Notes: a model not told the origin generated them from the sequence alone. A stretch of 64,000 nucleotides of DNA from Acidobacteriaceae bacterium (GCA_020247055.1 JADCJL010000173.1:1-64000); one strand, 5' to 3'; positions 49,044 through 58,435 are shown, counted from the first letter of the stretch. Numbers and translations are program-made.

Positions 49044-50947
49044 TACGGAATCCCGAACATCTCCTTGAGCTGCATCGCATCGCCGGCCGTCGTCGAGCCG
49101 TCCAGCGAGTTGATATCGGCCTGCGAGAGATCGACCTTGGCGGCAAAAGCCCGGCGATGGATCTCCTTGGCCAGCATCCGGGCCGTCTGCTTGACATCCG
49201 GCAGGCGGACCACGGAAGCCTGCATGAACACCGTACCGTCCCGGCCGGAAAGACGCGCGCCCAACCGGTTGCCGGCGGTGAACACGGCCAGCGTAAAGCC
49301 GCGCCCCCGGTGAAAGCGCGGGCTCTTTTCAAGGAAGGTCACCGTCTGCCTGGCTGCCTCGCTGCTGTCGGGTGAGAGCGTCACTGGAAGCGTCAGATCG
49401 AGGGTACGGAACAGGCCGGGGTTCCGTTCGAGCGCGTTGCGGTAAGCCGTCACCGAGGCCTCACTCTGGCCAAGCCGCTCATTGGCGTAGCCGAACAGCA
49501 CTTCGAGGCGCGTGCGGAGCAGCACCTCCTCCTGCGGCAGCGCGCCGCGGGCCGCCGTGAGCGCAGCCAGGCCCGGGCCATAGGCGCCCTGCGAGATCAG
49601 GGTCTCCCCGAGGGCCGCCTGCAGGTACGGTTTCTCGCGGTCGGCGTTCTTGCCGCTGCGCGCGAGCAGTGTCCGCAGCTCCACCGCGACGAGACCATCG
49701 CCCACGGGCAGGTGCAGCCCGGTGCGCATCCACTCCACAATGGGCGAATCCGGTGCGTAGGGACGGAGAATCCAGCTCAGCCGGCTCTGCGGAATCAGCA
49801 GCGCATTCAGCCGGCTGTTGGCCTCCCACAGCTCCCGCTCCAGCTTCAGCCGCTCCCAGAGGGCGAGGCCCCACTCGGGCAGCGTGTTCCAGCTCATCTC
49901 TTCCCGGACCTGCTCCCGCTGCAGCAGCAGCGCCTCCCGATAGAGGTACAACAGACCGATCTCGGCCTGCTCGGCGTTGCCGCTCGTCACCCCGCGGCGG
50001 TCCGGCTTGTTGCGGATCTTCCGCAGGATGTTGAGCGCTTCAGTGTTGTAGCCGGCCGCCATCAGGATGATTGCCGTTGCCTGCTGGCCGTCGTTCCACC
50101 GCTGCTGTTCGAGCGTGGGGTCGCTACGCTGGTCCCAGGAGTGCATGTTGCGGAGCGCGCCCAGCGCTTCGGCCAGCCGGCCCTGGCCGACGTAGAGAAT
50201 GGCCAGCGACATCCACGGGTTCGAGTTGCTCGACGGATGAAAGTGCCGGGTGGCGTAGAGCGTATCGGCCTCGGCCTCCTGAAAGCGGAGCAGCACGGTG
50301 GCCACTTCGGCGCGATTGCGAACGAGCGTGGCGATGTTTACCCGGTCGCGCTCGGTCAGTTCATTCTTGAGCATCGTGAACCAGCCGAAGGCCTCTTCGT
50401 AGTTGCCGAGCGTCATCTCAATCGAGCCGAGCGTGTTCAGCGCACCGCGCCGCACATCGGGGTCCTTCGATGCGATGTAGCGGCGCATGAGGCGCCGGGC
50501 CTCTTCATAGCGGCCGAGCTTCATCAGCGCCCAGCCCGTCCGCTCGCCCATGTCGATCCGGAACAGCTCGTTGAACTCGGCGACGATCTTTAACTGCTCG
50601 TCGTGCTTTTCGGTGAGTCCGGCCACGAGGAGCAGTTCAAAGAGCACGTTCGAGTGGAGCTCTGAGCGGTTGGCGTCAAAGCCGGTCAACTCGGCGCGCT
50701 CCACCAGCGTCCGGGCGCGGCCGAGATAGTAGCGCGCCAGCGGCAGGTTTGCTTCGCCGCGATGCATGGCCACCCCCATCAGATAGTTGCCCATGATCGA
50801 GTTCTTGTTTTCGCGCAGGGACTGTTCGGCGATTTCGCGGATGCGGACAAAGCGACCCCGGTCGATGAGATTCCGCGCCGACGCGAGGTCGAGATCCTCG
50901 GCGAGCAGGGCGCGGAAGCAAAGCAGGAGCAGGGCGAGCAGACGCAT
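49043..50947 (-). CDS. secreted TPR-repeat protein of a MoxR-DUF58-transglutaminase operon
   Basis: 634 residues from ATG at 50947. A signal peptide (MRLLALLLLCFRALLA) and helical repeats through most of the length follow (NYLMGVAMHRGEANLPLARY, ALMKLGRYEEARRLMRRYI, TLGSIEMTLGNYEEAFGWF), typical of TPR. The C-terminal 120 residues are of another type (RFHRGRGFTLAVFTAGNRLG), unrecognised. Its start codon overlaps the MoxR stop (TGATG). TPR proteins are frequent in MoxR/Bat operons, where they may scaffold envelope complexes. Confidence 0.82.
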   Translation of the reverse strand: MRLLALLLLCFRALLAEDLDLASARNLIDRGRFVRIREIAEQSLRENKNSIMGNYLMGVAMHRGEANLPLARYYLGRARTLVERAELTGFDANRSELHSNVLFELLLVAGLTEKHDEQLKIVAEFNELFRIDMGERTGWALMKLGRYEEARRLMRRYIASKDPDVRRGALNTLGSIEMTLGNYEEAFGWFTMLKNELTERDRVNIATLVRNRAEVATVLLRFQEAEADTLYATRHFHPSSNSNPWMSLAILYVGQGRLAEALGALRNMHSWDQRSDPTLEQQRWNDGQQATAIILMAAGYNTEALNILRKIRNKPDRRGVTSGNAEQAEIGLLYLYREALLLQREQVREEMSWNTLPEWGLALWERLKLERELWEANSRLNALLIPQSRLSWILRPYAPDSPIVEWMRTGLHLPVGDGLVAVELRTLLARSGKNADREKPYLQAALGETLISQGAYGPGLAALTAARGALPQEEVLLRTRLEVLFGYANERLGQSEASVTAYRNALERNPGLFRTLDLTLPVTLSPDSSEAARQTVTFLEKSPRFHRGRGFTLAVFTAGNRLGARLSGRDGTVFMQASVVRLPDVKQTARMLAKEIHRRAFAAKVDLSQADINSLDGSTTAGDAMQLKEMFGIP

Positions 50948-51999
50948 CAGTTCACGGGTCCGGCGGGGTAGGGGTCGGCCGGCGGGGCGGCCACCGGCGC
51001 CTGGCCCGCGAGGGTCATCCGCGTCAGCTGTTCGAGCGGCTCGGCGAGACACTCGTGCACGACTTTTTTCATCTCGCCGGCGCCGGGGGCGATTACCAGC
51101 CGGTGGCCGAAGACGTAGGGGGCCAGATAGTAGATATCCTGCGGCGTCACATAGTCGCGGCCCGCCAGCATGGCCATCGACTGCAGGGCCGGGATCATCA
51201 GCACGAGACTGCGCGTGCTCAGCCCCTGCAAAACCTTCTTGTGCGCGCGGAGATTGCGGGCCGTATCGACGAGGCAGTGGTTGATGAGCGGGTGTACGAA
51301 GACATACTGCTCGATCAGCTGCCGGGCGACGATCACCTCGTCGCGGCTGACGAGGCGGTCCGGCGGGGCCGACCGGCGCTGCCGGCGGGTGTTGAGGACC
51401 TCGACCTCCGACTCGCGGTCGATGTAATCCATGTTGATCTTGAACAGGAACCGGTCCAGTTGGGCGACCGGCAGGGGGTAGGTCCCGGCGAGATCGCGCG
51501 GATTCTGCGTGGCGATGACGAAAAATAGCTCGTCGAGCGGGTAGGTGACGTTGTCCACCGTCACCTGCTTTTCGGCCATCGATTCGAGCATCGCCGACTG
51601 CACCTTCGGCGAGGTGCGGTTGATCTCGTCGGCCAGCAGGACGTGGGCGAAGATGGGGCCGGGCCGGAACTCGAAGCGGCCGGTGGGCGGGTCGAAGATG
51701 CTCACGCCGGTGATGTCGCTCGGCAGCAGGTCCGGGGTGAACTGCACGCGCCGGAACGGAGCGATATGGCGGCCGCTGGCGTCGCTGATGGACTCGCCGA
51801 GCGCTTTGGCCAGCGTCGTCTTGCCCGAGCCCGGGTAGTCTTCGAGCAGCACGTGGCCATCGGCGAACAGCGCCGTGAGAATGAGGTTGATCACCTCGTC
51901 GCGGCCCTTGATGGCGGCGCGCAGACGGCTGCCGAGGACCCGGGCGACTTCAGCGGCCGGGGTCAACGGATGAGGGGCGGGAGCAGTTAAGGGATCCAT
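50947..51999 (-). CDS. MoxR family AAA+ ATPase
   Basis: 350 residues. Walker A is in LLEDYPGSGKTTLAKAL (about 53-66), Walker B in HVLLADEINRTSPKVQ, sensor 1 in FFVIATQNPRDLAGTYPLP, and the arginine-finger region in QLDRFLFKINMDY. MoxR ATPases act as chaperones that help assemble or activate partner proteins, usually with DUF58 and VWA proteins in the same operon. Here it follows the transglutaminase gene after 3 bp. Confidence 0.95.
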   Translation of the reverse strand: MDPLTAPAPHPLTPAAEVARVLGSRLRAAIKGRDEVINLILTALFADGHVLLEDYPGSGKTTLAKALGESISDASGRHIAPFRRVQFTPDLLPSDITGVSIFDPPTGRFEFRPGPIFAHVLLADEINRTSPKVQSAMLESMAEKQVTVDNVTYPLDELFFVIATQNPRDLAGTYPLPVAQLDRFLFKINMDYIDRESEVEVLNTRRQRRSAPPDRLVSRDEVIVARQLIEQYVFVHPLINHCLVDTARNLRAHKKVLQGLSTRSLVLMIPALQSMAMLAGRDYVTPQDIYYLAPYVFGHRLVIAPGAGEMKKVVHECLAEPLEQLTRMTLAGQAPVAAPPADPYPAGPVN

Positions 52000-52002
52000 G
52001 TT

Positions 52003-54207
52003 TTAAGAGACTTTCCACCACGAGAGAGGGTGCAGCAGACCAAGCAGACGCCGCCACCATTGCATGCCGTGGCCCGCCTGGCGGGCCACGGCCGCCGAGA
52101 GAGCCAGATACTGTTCCCGGCCCACCCGCGGCACGGCCGGGCCAAGCGCGGCCCGCATGTGCAGTTCGGTCAGGTCGGTCATCGCCGGAACCCGTTCGGC
52201 TACCCGCCGGGCAAAGGCCTCGCGCGAGGTGCCGCGCTCCCGGTACAGGCCCAGGTCGGCGAGCGAATCGAGCGCGGCCCGGTAGGAGGCGACCGGCAGG
52301 CGCGCCGGGCTGCAGAAACGGGGTTCGCAGCGGCGCCAGAACTTCATCAGATAGAGCGCGCCCAGGGTAAACAGGAGCACCGGCACCATCGCCCTGCTCA
52401 AACCCTGCATCGCTTCAAGCAGCGCCTTCCGCAGGTCGCCGTCCCCGGCGGGCGGGTTCTCTTCCTTCGGCGACCCCGGCGTCTGCCGGGCCATCTCGCC
52501 GAGCATCCGCTGCAGGTCCTGATCCACCTTCTCCTCCTGCGGCGGGGTGATCACCTTCTCCGGGGTGATGTCGAGAACCACCCACCCCAGGCCGCGCACA
52601 TACACCTCCGGCCAGGCGTGGGCATCGCCGTTGCGGATCAGAATCGTCGACCCGTCTCCGCGCTGCCGCGCCCCCACGGCATAGCCGATGCTCACGCGCG
52701 AAGGCACGCCCATGGTCCGGAACAGGTAGACGGCCGAGTGCGCCAGGTGGACGCAGTACCCGTTACGATCACCGAACAGAAAGCTGGCCACCGGGTCGGC
52801 GTCCTCATCCACCTGCGGCACGTTGAGATTGTAGGTGGTGTTCTTGTCCATCCAGAACTTGATCGCCAGCGCCTGGGCAATCGGGATGCCGCGCAGGTGG
52901 GCCGGCAGCAGCTGTTTGGCCTGCTCGGCAATCTGCCGGTAGCGGGCGTCCTCGGGCACTTCGGTGTAGTGCTGCCACATCTCCGGCGTCCACTTCTCCG
53001 ACCCCAGCGAACGGTTCAGCAGCGTCCCGAAGTCGGCGTCGAGCACAATCGACTCCACTTTATAAGCGCGTTCAAAGCGCTTGGCATCGGGGTTCGGCGC
53101 CGGTTCGAGCTTCGAGACGTCGATCAGGCCGAAGGGCTTCGAATGCGGCGTCATCAGCGCCACCGTTGTGCGGAGGCGATGGGCGATACGCTCCCGGCCT
53201 CCCGGAGCGGTGTCGGCGCGGTCGCGCAGCGGGACCTCAATCGGCTCGGCCGGAAAGGGCATGCCCACGTCGGTATCGAGCTTGCCGGAGGCATCGCGCA
53301 CCAGGCGCCGGCCGTTGTAGTTACTGAGCGTATCCTGACGGAAATAGAAGGTCCCGTAGGGCGGCTGATAGTCGTCGTGCAGGCTGACCACCGCCACGGG
53401 GAAGCTCTTCCGCCCCTCGCCGCCCGACGGGTTCGGGTCCTGGTTCTGGTTCTGATCCTGCTGCTGTTCGCCCTTGCCGCCCTGCCCCCCGTGATGCGGC
53501 CGCTCCTTCTTATCCTTTTCACTGCCGCCCGCACCGCCGGCGAAGGCCGACAACTGCCGGAGTTTGCCGTCCGGCAGAAACAGGAACAGCGCTACAATCA
53601 TGGCGATGAGCAGCACCGGATCGAGCAGGGTCCTTTTGGCCGAACTGCGGCTGAGCATCCAGACGACCAGCAGGATCCCCAGCAGCGCCCCGGCGCCGAG
53701 GAAAAACGGCATCGGGTCGTAGTTCCGTTCAAGCAGCCAGTCGGTCACAAAGAACGGGCGGTGAATCGAGCCGTCGCGGTGCGCCGCGAGCACACTCGAA
53801 AAGATCCCGACGAGCGAGGCGGCCTCTACCGTGAGAAACAGCGAGTATCGCCGGGCCGAAAGCAGCACCGGCGTCAGCCAGCAGACCACCCCCACGAACC
53901 AGTTCTCCGCCTCCGTGATCGCATACACCGATTCGCTACCGAGCCAGCCCACCACGGTGCTGTTCCCGCGCAGAAACGCGCTCAGCGTCACCGTCAACGC
54001 CATCACCCCCGCCGCGGCCAGCCACAACCGGCCCAGGCGCAGCGGCAGCACTTCGAGTGCGCCCGCCAGTACGAACGCGGTCACCACCCCCAGCAGGGCG
54101 AACAGCAAACCGGCCGGCGCGGTGTAACCCGCGGCCAGCAGCCCCACGGCGCTCATCCAGATGACCACGCCGGGCAGTTTCCACCAGATCGAGTTGCGCG
54201 GCGTCAT
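52003..54207 (-). CDS. membrane-anchored transglutaminase-like protein (TgpA type)
   Basis: 734 residues. Six to seven membrane segments fill the first 200 residues. A periplasmic region follows, with a low-complexity Gln/Asn/Gly stretch near 245-270. The transglutaminase core has its triad in RNGYCVHLAHSAVYL (Cys485), NGDAHAWPEVYVRG (His530) and WVVLDITPEK (Asp546). A last membrane segment lies near 615. TgpA-like proteins are essential envelope proteins in Pseudomonas with unknown natural substrates. The ATG directly follows the DUF58 gene's TAG. The next gene is moxR. Confidence 0.93.
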   Translation of the reverse strand: MTPRNSIWWKLPGVVIWMSAVGLLAAGYTAPAGLLFALLGVVTAFVLAGALEVLPLRLGRLWLAAAGVMALTVTLSAFLRGNSTVVGWLGSESVYAITEAENWFVGVVCWLTPVLLSARRYSLFLTVEAASLVGIFSSVLAAHRDGSIHRPFFVTDWLLERNYDPMPFFLGAGALLGILLVVWMLSRSSAKRTLLDPVLLIAMIVALFLFLPDGKLRQLSAFAGGAGGSEKDKKERPHHGGQGGKGEQQQDQNQNQDPNPSGGEGRKSFPVAVVSLHDDYQPPYGTFYFRQDTLSNYNGRRLVRDASGKLDTDVGMPFPAEPIEVPLRDRADTAPGGRERIAHRLRTTVALMTPHSKPFGLIDVSKLEPAPNPDAKRFERAYKVESIVLDADFGTLLNRSLGSEKWTPEMWQHYTEVPEDARYRQIAEQAKQLLPAHLRGIPIAQALAIKFWMDKNTTYNLNVPQVDEDADPVASFLFGDRNGYCVHLAHSAVYLFRTMGVPSRVSIGYAVGARQRGDGSTILIRNGDAHAWPEVYVRGLGWVVLDITPEKVITPPQEEKVDQDLQRMLGEMARQTPGSPKEENPPAGDGDLRKALLEAMQGLSRAMVPVLLFTLGALYLMKFWRRCEPRFCSPARLPVASYRAALDSLADLGLYRERGTSREAFARRVAERVPAMTDLTELHMRAALGPAVPRVGREQYLALSAAVARQAGHGMQWWRRLLGLLHPLSWWKVS

Positions 54208-55557
54208 CTAACCTCTTCCTCCGAGGATATCCTGGAACAGATTTCCTGTCTGCCGCTCCGCCACGCCCGCCGTCGCCGCCATGCCGGCCGTGCCGGTCGC
54301 CAAGCGCCGCAGCTGCTCGAGGGTATGCCGCTCCTCGCCCGCCGGGCGGACAAACCACTGCTTTACGCGCTCCTTCCACGCCGGAGGGCCCTCCTGCTCG
54401 GGCTGCACCGCCTCGACCCCGGTCAGAATCTGCATCCGCATGACACCCCCGCCGGGGACCTGCGCCGCGGCGTACTCCCAGGCCGCGGCCTCCGGCGGCA
54501 GCAGGAGAATACAGAATTGGTACCCTTCGTTTTCCATTTTGGAAAGGAAGGCTCCCAAGCTGCCGCCGCGCGCGGCGGGATCGGCCTCGCCGCTCCGGGC
54601 GAGCACTTCGAGCGCTTCCTCTCGGGTGGTTGCGTGGCGGTCGACGCCGTCGGCGGCAAAGCACCAGTCGTCGCCCAGCAGGCCCCGCTCGATGGCGATC
54701 CGGGCAACGGCCGCCGTCGCATCGTCCTGGGCGCTCGTGACCAGATAGGCACACCCTTTCCGCCGCTCGGCCACGCTGCGTTCCGGGGTCCGCACCATCA
54801 TCCGGCTCGTTCGCGCGTACACCTTCCAGAGCACCATGCGCAGCGGGTCGCCGGGGGCGTACTGCCGCATCTCCACCCTGTCGCCCCGCGGTTCGGCGTA
54901 GACGTCGGACAGGTCGTCGCCGTCGGCCATGCCCGCCGGCGGCGGCATCTGCTCGAGCATGCCCCGTTCGGGCAGCACCCGCAGGCTGACGGTCTCCGCC
55001 CGGCGCCAGGCGATCTCGGCGAGGCCAAACAGATCGCGCACGGCGAAGCGCCGCACTACGCGTTCGACGATGCACCGGCGCTCCGGCGCCGCCATCTCCA
55101 CCAGTTCGCCGCCCTGCCGTTCCACCGTAACGGTCGCCGCCGTCTCGCCGCGGCCATCGTTGACCCACTGCCACTGGGCGACCGTAAAGGGAATCCAGCG
55201 CGGATAGGCCACCCGGTAGCCGGTCGGCTGCGGCGTCCGGGTTTCGAGATCCAGCAGGCCCGGCGTTCGGGCCTGCCGCGAGCGCCAGGTGAGCCACGCC
55301 GCGCCGGCCAGTGTGCACAGCAGCAGCGACAGGATCACCAGAAGCCCGGCCAACCCCGCCACCAGCAGCACCAGATCGAGGTGCAAAACCCCTTGAAACC
55401 ACACCGCCAACCCAAACAGCAGGAGAAATGCCACGCCCGTGCGCGTTAAAGGAAACGCCCCGTGGATGGGCCGCATCCAGGGGAGAAAGAAGCGCCGCCA
55501 CAGCCGCGCCACCCCTTTTTGCGAAACGAACCCAAACCTGGTCAACCAACCACGCAT
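54208..55557 (-). CDS. DUF58 domain membrane protein
   Basis: 449 residues from ATG at 55557. Two membrane segments lie near 35-85 (TGVAFLLLFGLAVWFQGVLH, VLLVAGLAGLLVILSLLLC). The DUF58 core is the block ERCIVER-like RRCIVERVVRRFAVRDLFGL and DVYAEPRGDRVEMRQYAPGD with PLRMVLWKVYARTSRMMVR. It is the first gene of the four-gene operon with transglutaminase, MoxR and TPR proteins. The frame is open further upstream over the sulfatase start, which is on the other strand, so that extension is not used. Function is unknown. Confidence 0.9.
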   Translation of the reverse strand: MRGWLTRFGFVSQKGVARLWRRFFLPWMRPIHGAFPLTRTGVAFLLLFGLAVWFQGVLHLDLVLLVAGLAGLLVILSLLLCTLAGAAWLTWRSRQARTPGLLDLETRTPQPTGYRVAYPRWIPFTVAQWQWVNDGRGETAATVTVERQGGELVEMAAPERRCIVERVVRRFAVRDLFGLAEIAWRRAETVSLRVLPERGMLEQMPPPAGMADGDDLSDVYAEPRGDRVEMRQYAPGDPLRMVLWKVYARTSRMMVRTPERSVAERRKGCAYLVTSAQDDATAAVARIAIERGLLGDDWCFAADGVDRHATTREEALEVLARSGEADPAARGGSLGAFLSKMENEGYQFCILLLPPEAAAWEYAAAQVPGGGVMRMQILTGVEAVQPEQEGPPAWKERVKQWFVRPAGEERHTLEQLRRLATGTAGMAATAGVAERQTGNLFQDILGGRG

Positions 55558-55599
55558 GTACTGATTCTGACGTATGATCAAGGGTTTCCGGTGCCGTAA

Positions 55600-57015
55600 A
55601 TGACGAATGTTTCTCGCCGCACGTTCCTGACAAGCATTTTTGCCGCCAAACTGGCGGCCGCTCCCGCCCGGCGCAGCGTGGTTCTGGTCTACGTCGACGA
55701 TCTCGGCTGGCGGGACTTCGGTTGCACCGGCCATCCCTACCACGAGACGCCCCACCTCGACGCCCTCGCCCGCGATGGCCTCCGCTTTACGAACGCCTAC
55801 GCCGCCTGCCCCGTCTGCTCGCCCTCCCGCGCCGCCCTGATGACCGGCAAGTACCCGGCGCGCCTGCAGTTGACCGATTGGATCCCCGGCCGGAAGCAGT
55901 GGCCCACCGCCAAACTCCTCACCCCGGCCTTCGCCCAGCAACTCCCGCTCGCCGAAACCACCCTCGCCGAACTCCTCCGGCCCGCCGGTTACAAAACGGC
56001 GAGCATCGGCAAATGGCATCTCGGCGGCGCCGGCTTCGGTCCCGAACAGCAGGGCTTCGACCGGAACGTGGCCGGCACCGACAAAGGCTCGCCCCCCGGC
56101 TACTTCGGCCCGTTTGCCCTGCCCAACCTCGACGGCGGCACCAAAGACGATCTGTTAACCGCCGCCCTCACCACCGAAGCCGAAAAGTTTCTCGCCTCGG
56201 CCCAGGGCAGTCCGTTCTTCCTCTACTTCCCGCACTTCGCCGTCCACACCCCGCTGCAGGCTCCGGCCGCGCTGGTGGAAAAATACCGGAAGAAGATCGA
56301 ATTCATGGGGCTGAGCGGTAATCCGGTCTACGCCGCCATGATGGAGACGCTCGACGACTCGGTCGGCCGTCTGCGGGCCAAACTCCGGGAGTTGGGCCGG
56401 GCGGAGGATACCGTCTTCCTGCTCACCGGCGACAACGGCGGCCTGCGCTTTGAAGGCAAGGCGAAAGACCCGGTGACGGACAACGCGCCGCTGCGCGCCG
56501 GCAAGGGACATCTGTACGAAGGCGGCATCCGCGTGCCGTTTCTCGCCGCCGGGCCGGGCGTGGCCCAGGGGGTCAACGCCACTCCGGTGTCGAGCGTCGA
56601 TTTCGCACCCACCGTTTGCGAACTCGCCGGGGTGCCCGCACCGAAGGGGCTCGACGGCGTCAGTCTGGTGCCCGCCCTCGCGCAGCAGCCGCTGAAGCCG
56701 CGGCCGCTCTTCTGGCACTATCCGCACTACTCGAATCAGGGCGGCGTCCCGGGCGGGGCCGTGCGCGACGGCGACTGGAAGCTGATTGAGTTCTACGAGG
56801 ACAACCGCGTCGAACTGTACAACCTGGCGCGGGACCCCGGCGAGAAGCGGAATCTGGTGAATCAGCACGGCGATGTGGCCGAGAAGCTGAAACAGGCCCT
56901 CGGCAAGTGGCGGAAGCAGGTCAAGGCGGCCATGCCCACGCCGAACCCGGGATATCAGCCGGCGCAGGCCGACCAGGGGTTAACGGGAGTCGAGGCCCCG
57001 ACGCCGACCGTTTAG
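55600..57015 (+). CDS. sulfatase (arylsulfatase type, Tat-exported)
   Basis: 471 residues. It opens with NVSRRTFLTSIFAAKLAAAP, a Tat-type signal (Arg-Arg). The metal-binding start is LVYVDDLGWRDFGCTG. The formylglycine motif is CSPSRAALMTG with Cys73, to be oxidised by a formylglycine-generating enzyme. Further blocks: YKTASIGKWHLGGAGFGP, and LLTGDNGGLRFEGKAK, which gives metal ligands. It should cleave sulfate esters, probably from a polysaccharide. Neighbouring gene on the opposite strand encodes a TauE/SafE permease, overlapping by 4 bp at the ends. Confidence 0.95.
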   Translation: MTNVSRRTFLTSIFAAKLAAAPARRSVVLVYVDDLGWRDFGCTGHPYHETPHLDALARDGLRFTNAYAACPVCSPSRAALMTGKYPARLQLTDWIPGRKQWPTAKLLTPAFAQQLPLAETTLAELLRPAGYKTASIGKWHLGGAGFGPEQQGFDRNVAGTDKGSPPGYFGPFALPNLDGGTKDDLLTAALTTEAEKFLASAQGSPFFLYFPHFAVHTPLQAPAALVEKYRKKIEFMGLSGNPVYAAMMETLDDSVGRLRAKLRELGRAEDTVFLLTGDNGGLRFEGKAKDPVTDNAPLRAGKGHLYEGGIRVPFLAAGPGVAQGVNATPVSSVDFAPTVCELAGVPAPKGLDGVSLVPALAQQPLKPRPLFWHYPHYSNQGGVPGGAVRDGDWKLIEFYEDNRVELYNLARDPGEKRNLVNQHGDVAEKLKQALGKWRKQVKAAMPTPNPGYQPAQADQGLTGVEAPTPTV

Positions 57016-57758
57016 CGCCGCGCGGGCAGAAACAGCAGAATCGTTGCCAGGAAGGCGAGCACGATCACCGCGGTCAGGAAGACCTTTTCGGGAATCCGTG
57101 AGATCAGCTTGCGGCCCACCATCGCGCCGGCCAGGGTGGGGAGCAGGAGCACGGAGTCAAACAGCAGCCCCTCGACGCTGAACAGGCCGTGGTAGGCGTA
57201 GACCGGTACCTTGCTGAGGTTGATGAAGAAGAAGAACCAGGCGCCGGTGGCGACAAACTCTTCGCGCGGCAGCCGGCGCGAGAGCAGGTAGATGTTCATG
57301 ATCGGCCCGGCCGCGTTGGCCACCATCGTCGCAAAGCCCGCCGAGGTACCGAAAAAGCCCGAGAACCACCATCCGGCGGGCGGCGCGCCGGTGGCGAAGC
57401 GCAGCCGCCAGAGAAACAGTAGCAGCATTGCCAGGGTAATCGAGCCGACCAGCGGACGGATGACCGCGTCGGGGTAAACCAGGACGGCCGCGCCGGCGGC
57501 CATGCCGGCCATCACCCAGGGCAGCAGCGAAAACAGCGCGTTGGCGGCCGCCTTCTTGCGGTACACGATCACGGCGTAGCAGTCCGCGGCGATCAGCAGC
57601 GGCAGGAGCCAGGCGGCCGAAAGGCGCGCGTCACCGACGGTGACGACGAATAGCGGCACGGCGAGAATGCCCAAGCCGGGAACGCCGGTCTTGGCGACGC
57701 CGATCGAGAAGGCGCAGGCGGCGCCGAGGAGCCATTTCCAGAGAGGGAGTTCGGGCAC
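57012..57758 (-). CDS. sulfite exporter TauE/SafE (TSUP) family permease
   Basis: About 248 residues with seven to eight membrane segments. The two family repeats appear as SIGVAKTGVPGLGILAVPLF and GFFGTSAGFATMVANAAGPI. TSUP proteins move sulfite, sulfoacetate or other small organic or inorganic anions. The open frame extends to 57824, but the extra part lies inside the tRNA-Sec gene, so a GTG at 57758 is chosen. It is placed 14 bp after tRNA-Sec and faces a sulfatase convergently. Transport of sulfate or sulfite released by that sulfatase, or of a selenium anion, are possibilities only. Confidence 0.85.
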   Translation of the reverse strand: MPELPLWKWLLGAACAFSIGVAKTGVPGLGILAVPLFVVTVGDARLSAAWLLPLLIAADCYAVIVYRKKAAANALFSLLPWVMAGMAAGAAVLVYPDAVIRPLVGSITLAMLLLFLWRLRFATGAPPAGWWFSGFFGTSAGFATMVANAAGPIMNIYLLSRRLPREEFVATGAWFFFFINLSKVPVYAYHGLFSVEGLLFDSVLLLPTLAGAMVGRKLISRIPEKVFLTAVIVLAFLATILLFLPARR

Positions 57759-57772
57759 AGAGGGCGAGGAGG

Positions 57773-57867
57773 TGGCGGAAGCCAGTGGGAGTCGAACCCA
57801 CCGCGCCGCTAACGCGACGCACACTGGTTTTGAAGACCAGGCCCAGCACCGGCCAAGCGTGGCTTCC
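57773..57867 (-). tRNA. selC: tRNA-Sec (anticodon TCA), selenocysteine
   Basis: 95 nt read on the minus strand. The acceptor stem has 8 bp (GGAAGCCA / TGGCTTCC), the T arm 5 bp (GTGGG-TTCGACT-CCCAC), and the anticodon arm is TGGT-CTTCAAA-ACCA with anticodon TCA, which reads UGA. A long variable arm (about 57800-57822) and encoded GCCA 3' end complete the picture. The 8+5 arrangement is specific to selenocysteine tRNA. It lies 4 bp after the HD gene stop and 14 bp before the permease start, so it is probably cut out of a longer transcript. Confidence 0.95.
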
Positions 57868-57871
57868 GCGA

Positions 57872-58435
57872 TTACACCGTACCCTGCAATCCTAGCAACT
57901 CTGCCCGGTCGCGCAGGGCGCCGATGCAGAATTCGATGTGGGCATCGAGGTCGACGCCGAGTTCGGCCGCGCCGTTGAGGACATCGTCGCGGTTGACGGC
58001 GCGGGCGAAGGCTTTATCTTTGAGCTTTTTGCGGACGGATTTGACATCGACTTCGTGGATGCTGCGGCTGGGTTTGACGTAGGAGCAGGCGGTGAGGAAG
58101 CCGGCGAGTTCGTCGCAGGCGAAGAGGGTTTTTTCAAGGAGCGATTCGCGCGGGACGCCGGTGAAGTCGGCGTGCGAGAGGATGGCGCGGCGGATTTCGG
58201 CCGAAACGCCGCGGCTGGCGAGGATGGGTTCGCCCTTGGTCGGGTGGTCGGGGAGGTTGGGGTGGATCTCCCAGTCGAAGTCGTGGAGCAGGCCGGTGAC
58301 GGCGTAGGTCTCCGCGTCGCCGCCGTGTTGGCGGGCGTAGGCGATCATGCAGGCTTCGACGGCGAGCATATGTTTGCGCAATCCGTCGGACTGCACAAAT
58401 TCACAGACAATCTTCCAGGCTTCGTCTCTTGTCAC
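57872..58435 (-). CDS. HD-domain metal-dependent phosphohydrolase family protein
   Basis: 187 residues from a GTG at 58435 with AGAGGAG upstream. The HD signature is TGLLHDFDWEIHPNLPDHP (His51-Asp52), preceded by a conserved His at 22 (LRKHMLAVEA). Later ligands are in RRAILSHADFTGVP and ACDELAGFLTACSYV. This group resembles HDIG-type hydrolases that act on nucleotides or phosphodiesters. The substrate is not predictable. The gene is directly upstream of tRNA-Sec. Confidence 0.88.
   Translation of the reverse strand: MTRDEAWKIVCEFVQSDGLRKHMLAVEACMIAYARQHGGDAETYAVTGLLHDFDWEIHPNLPDHPTKGEPILASRGVSAEIRRAILSHADFTGVPRESLLEKTLFACDELAGFLTACSYVKPSRSIHEVDVKSVRKKLKDKAFARAVNRDDVLNGAAELGVDLDAHIEFCIGALRDRAELLGLQGTV

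Noticed and set aside
52030-55449. An open plus-strand frame of 1139 codons opposite the transglutaminase and DUF58 genes
   Set aside because: Arg/His/Pro-rich composition without domains, spanning two real genes; an antisense shadow.
57759-57824. Longer N-terminus of the TauE/SafE permease
   Set aside because: The extra codons lie mostly inside tRNA-Sec.
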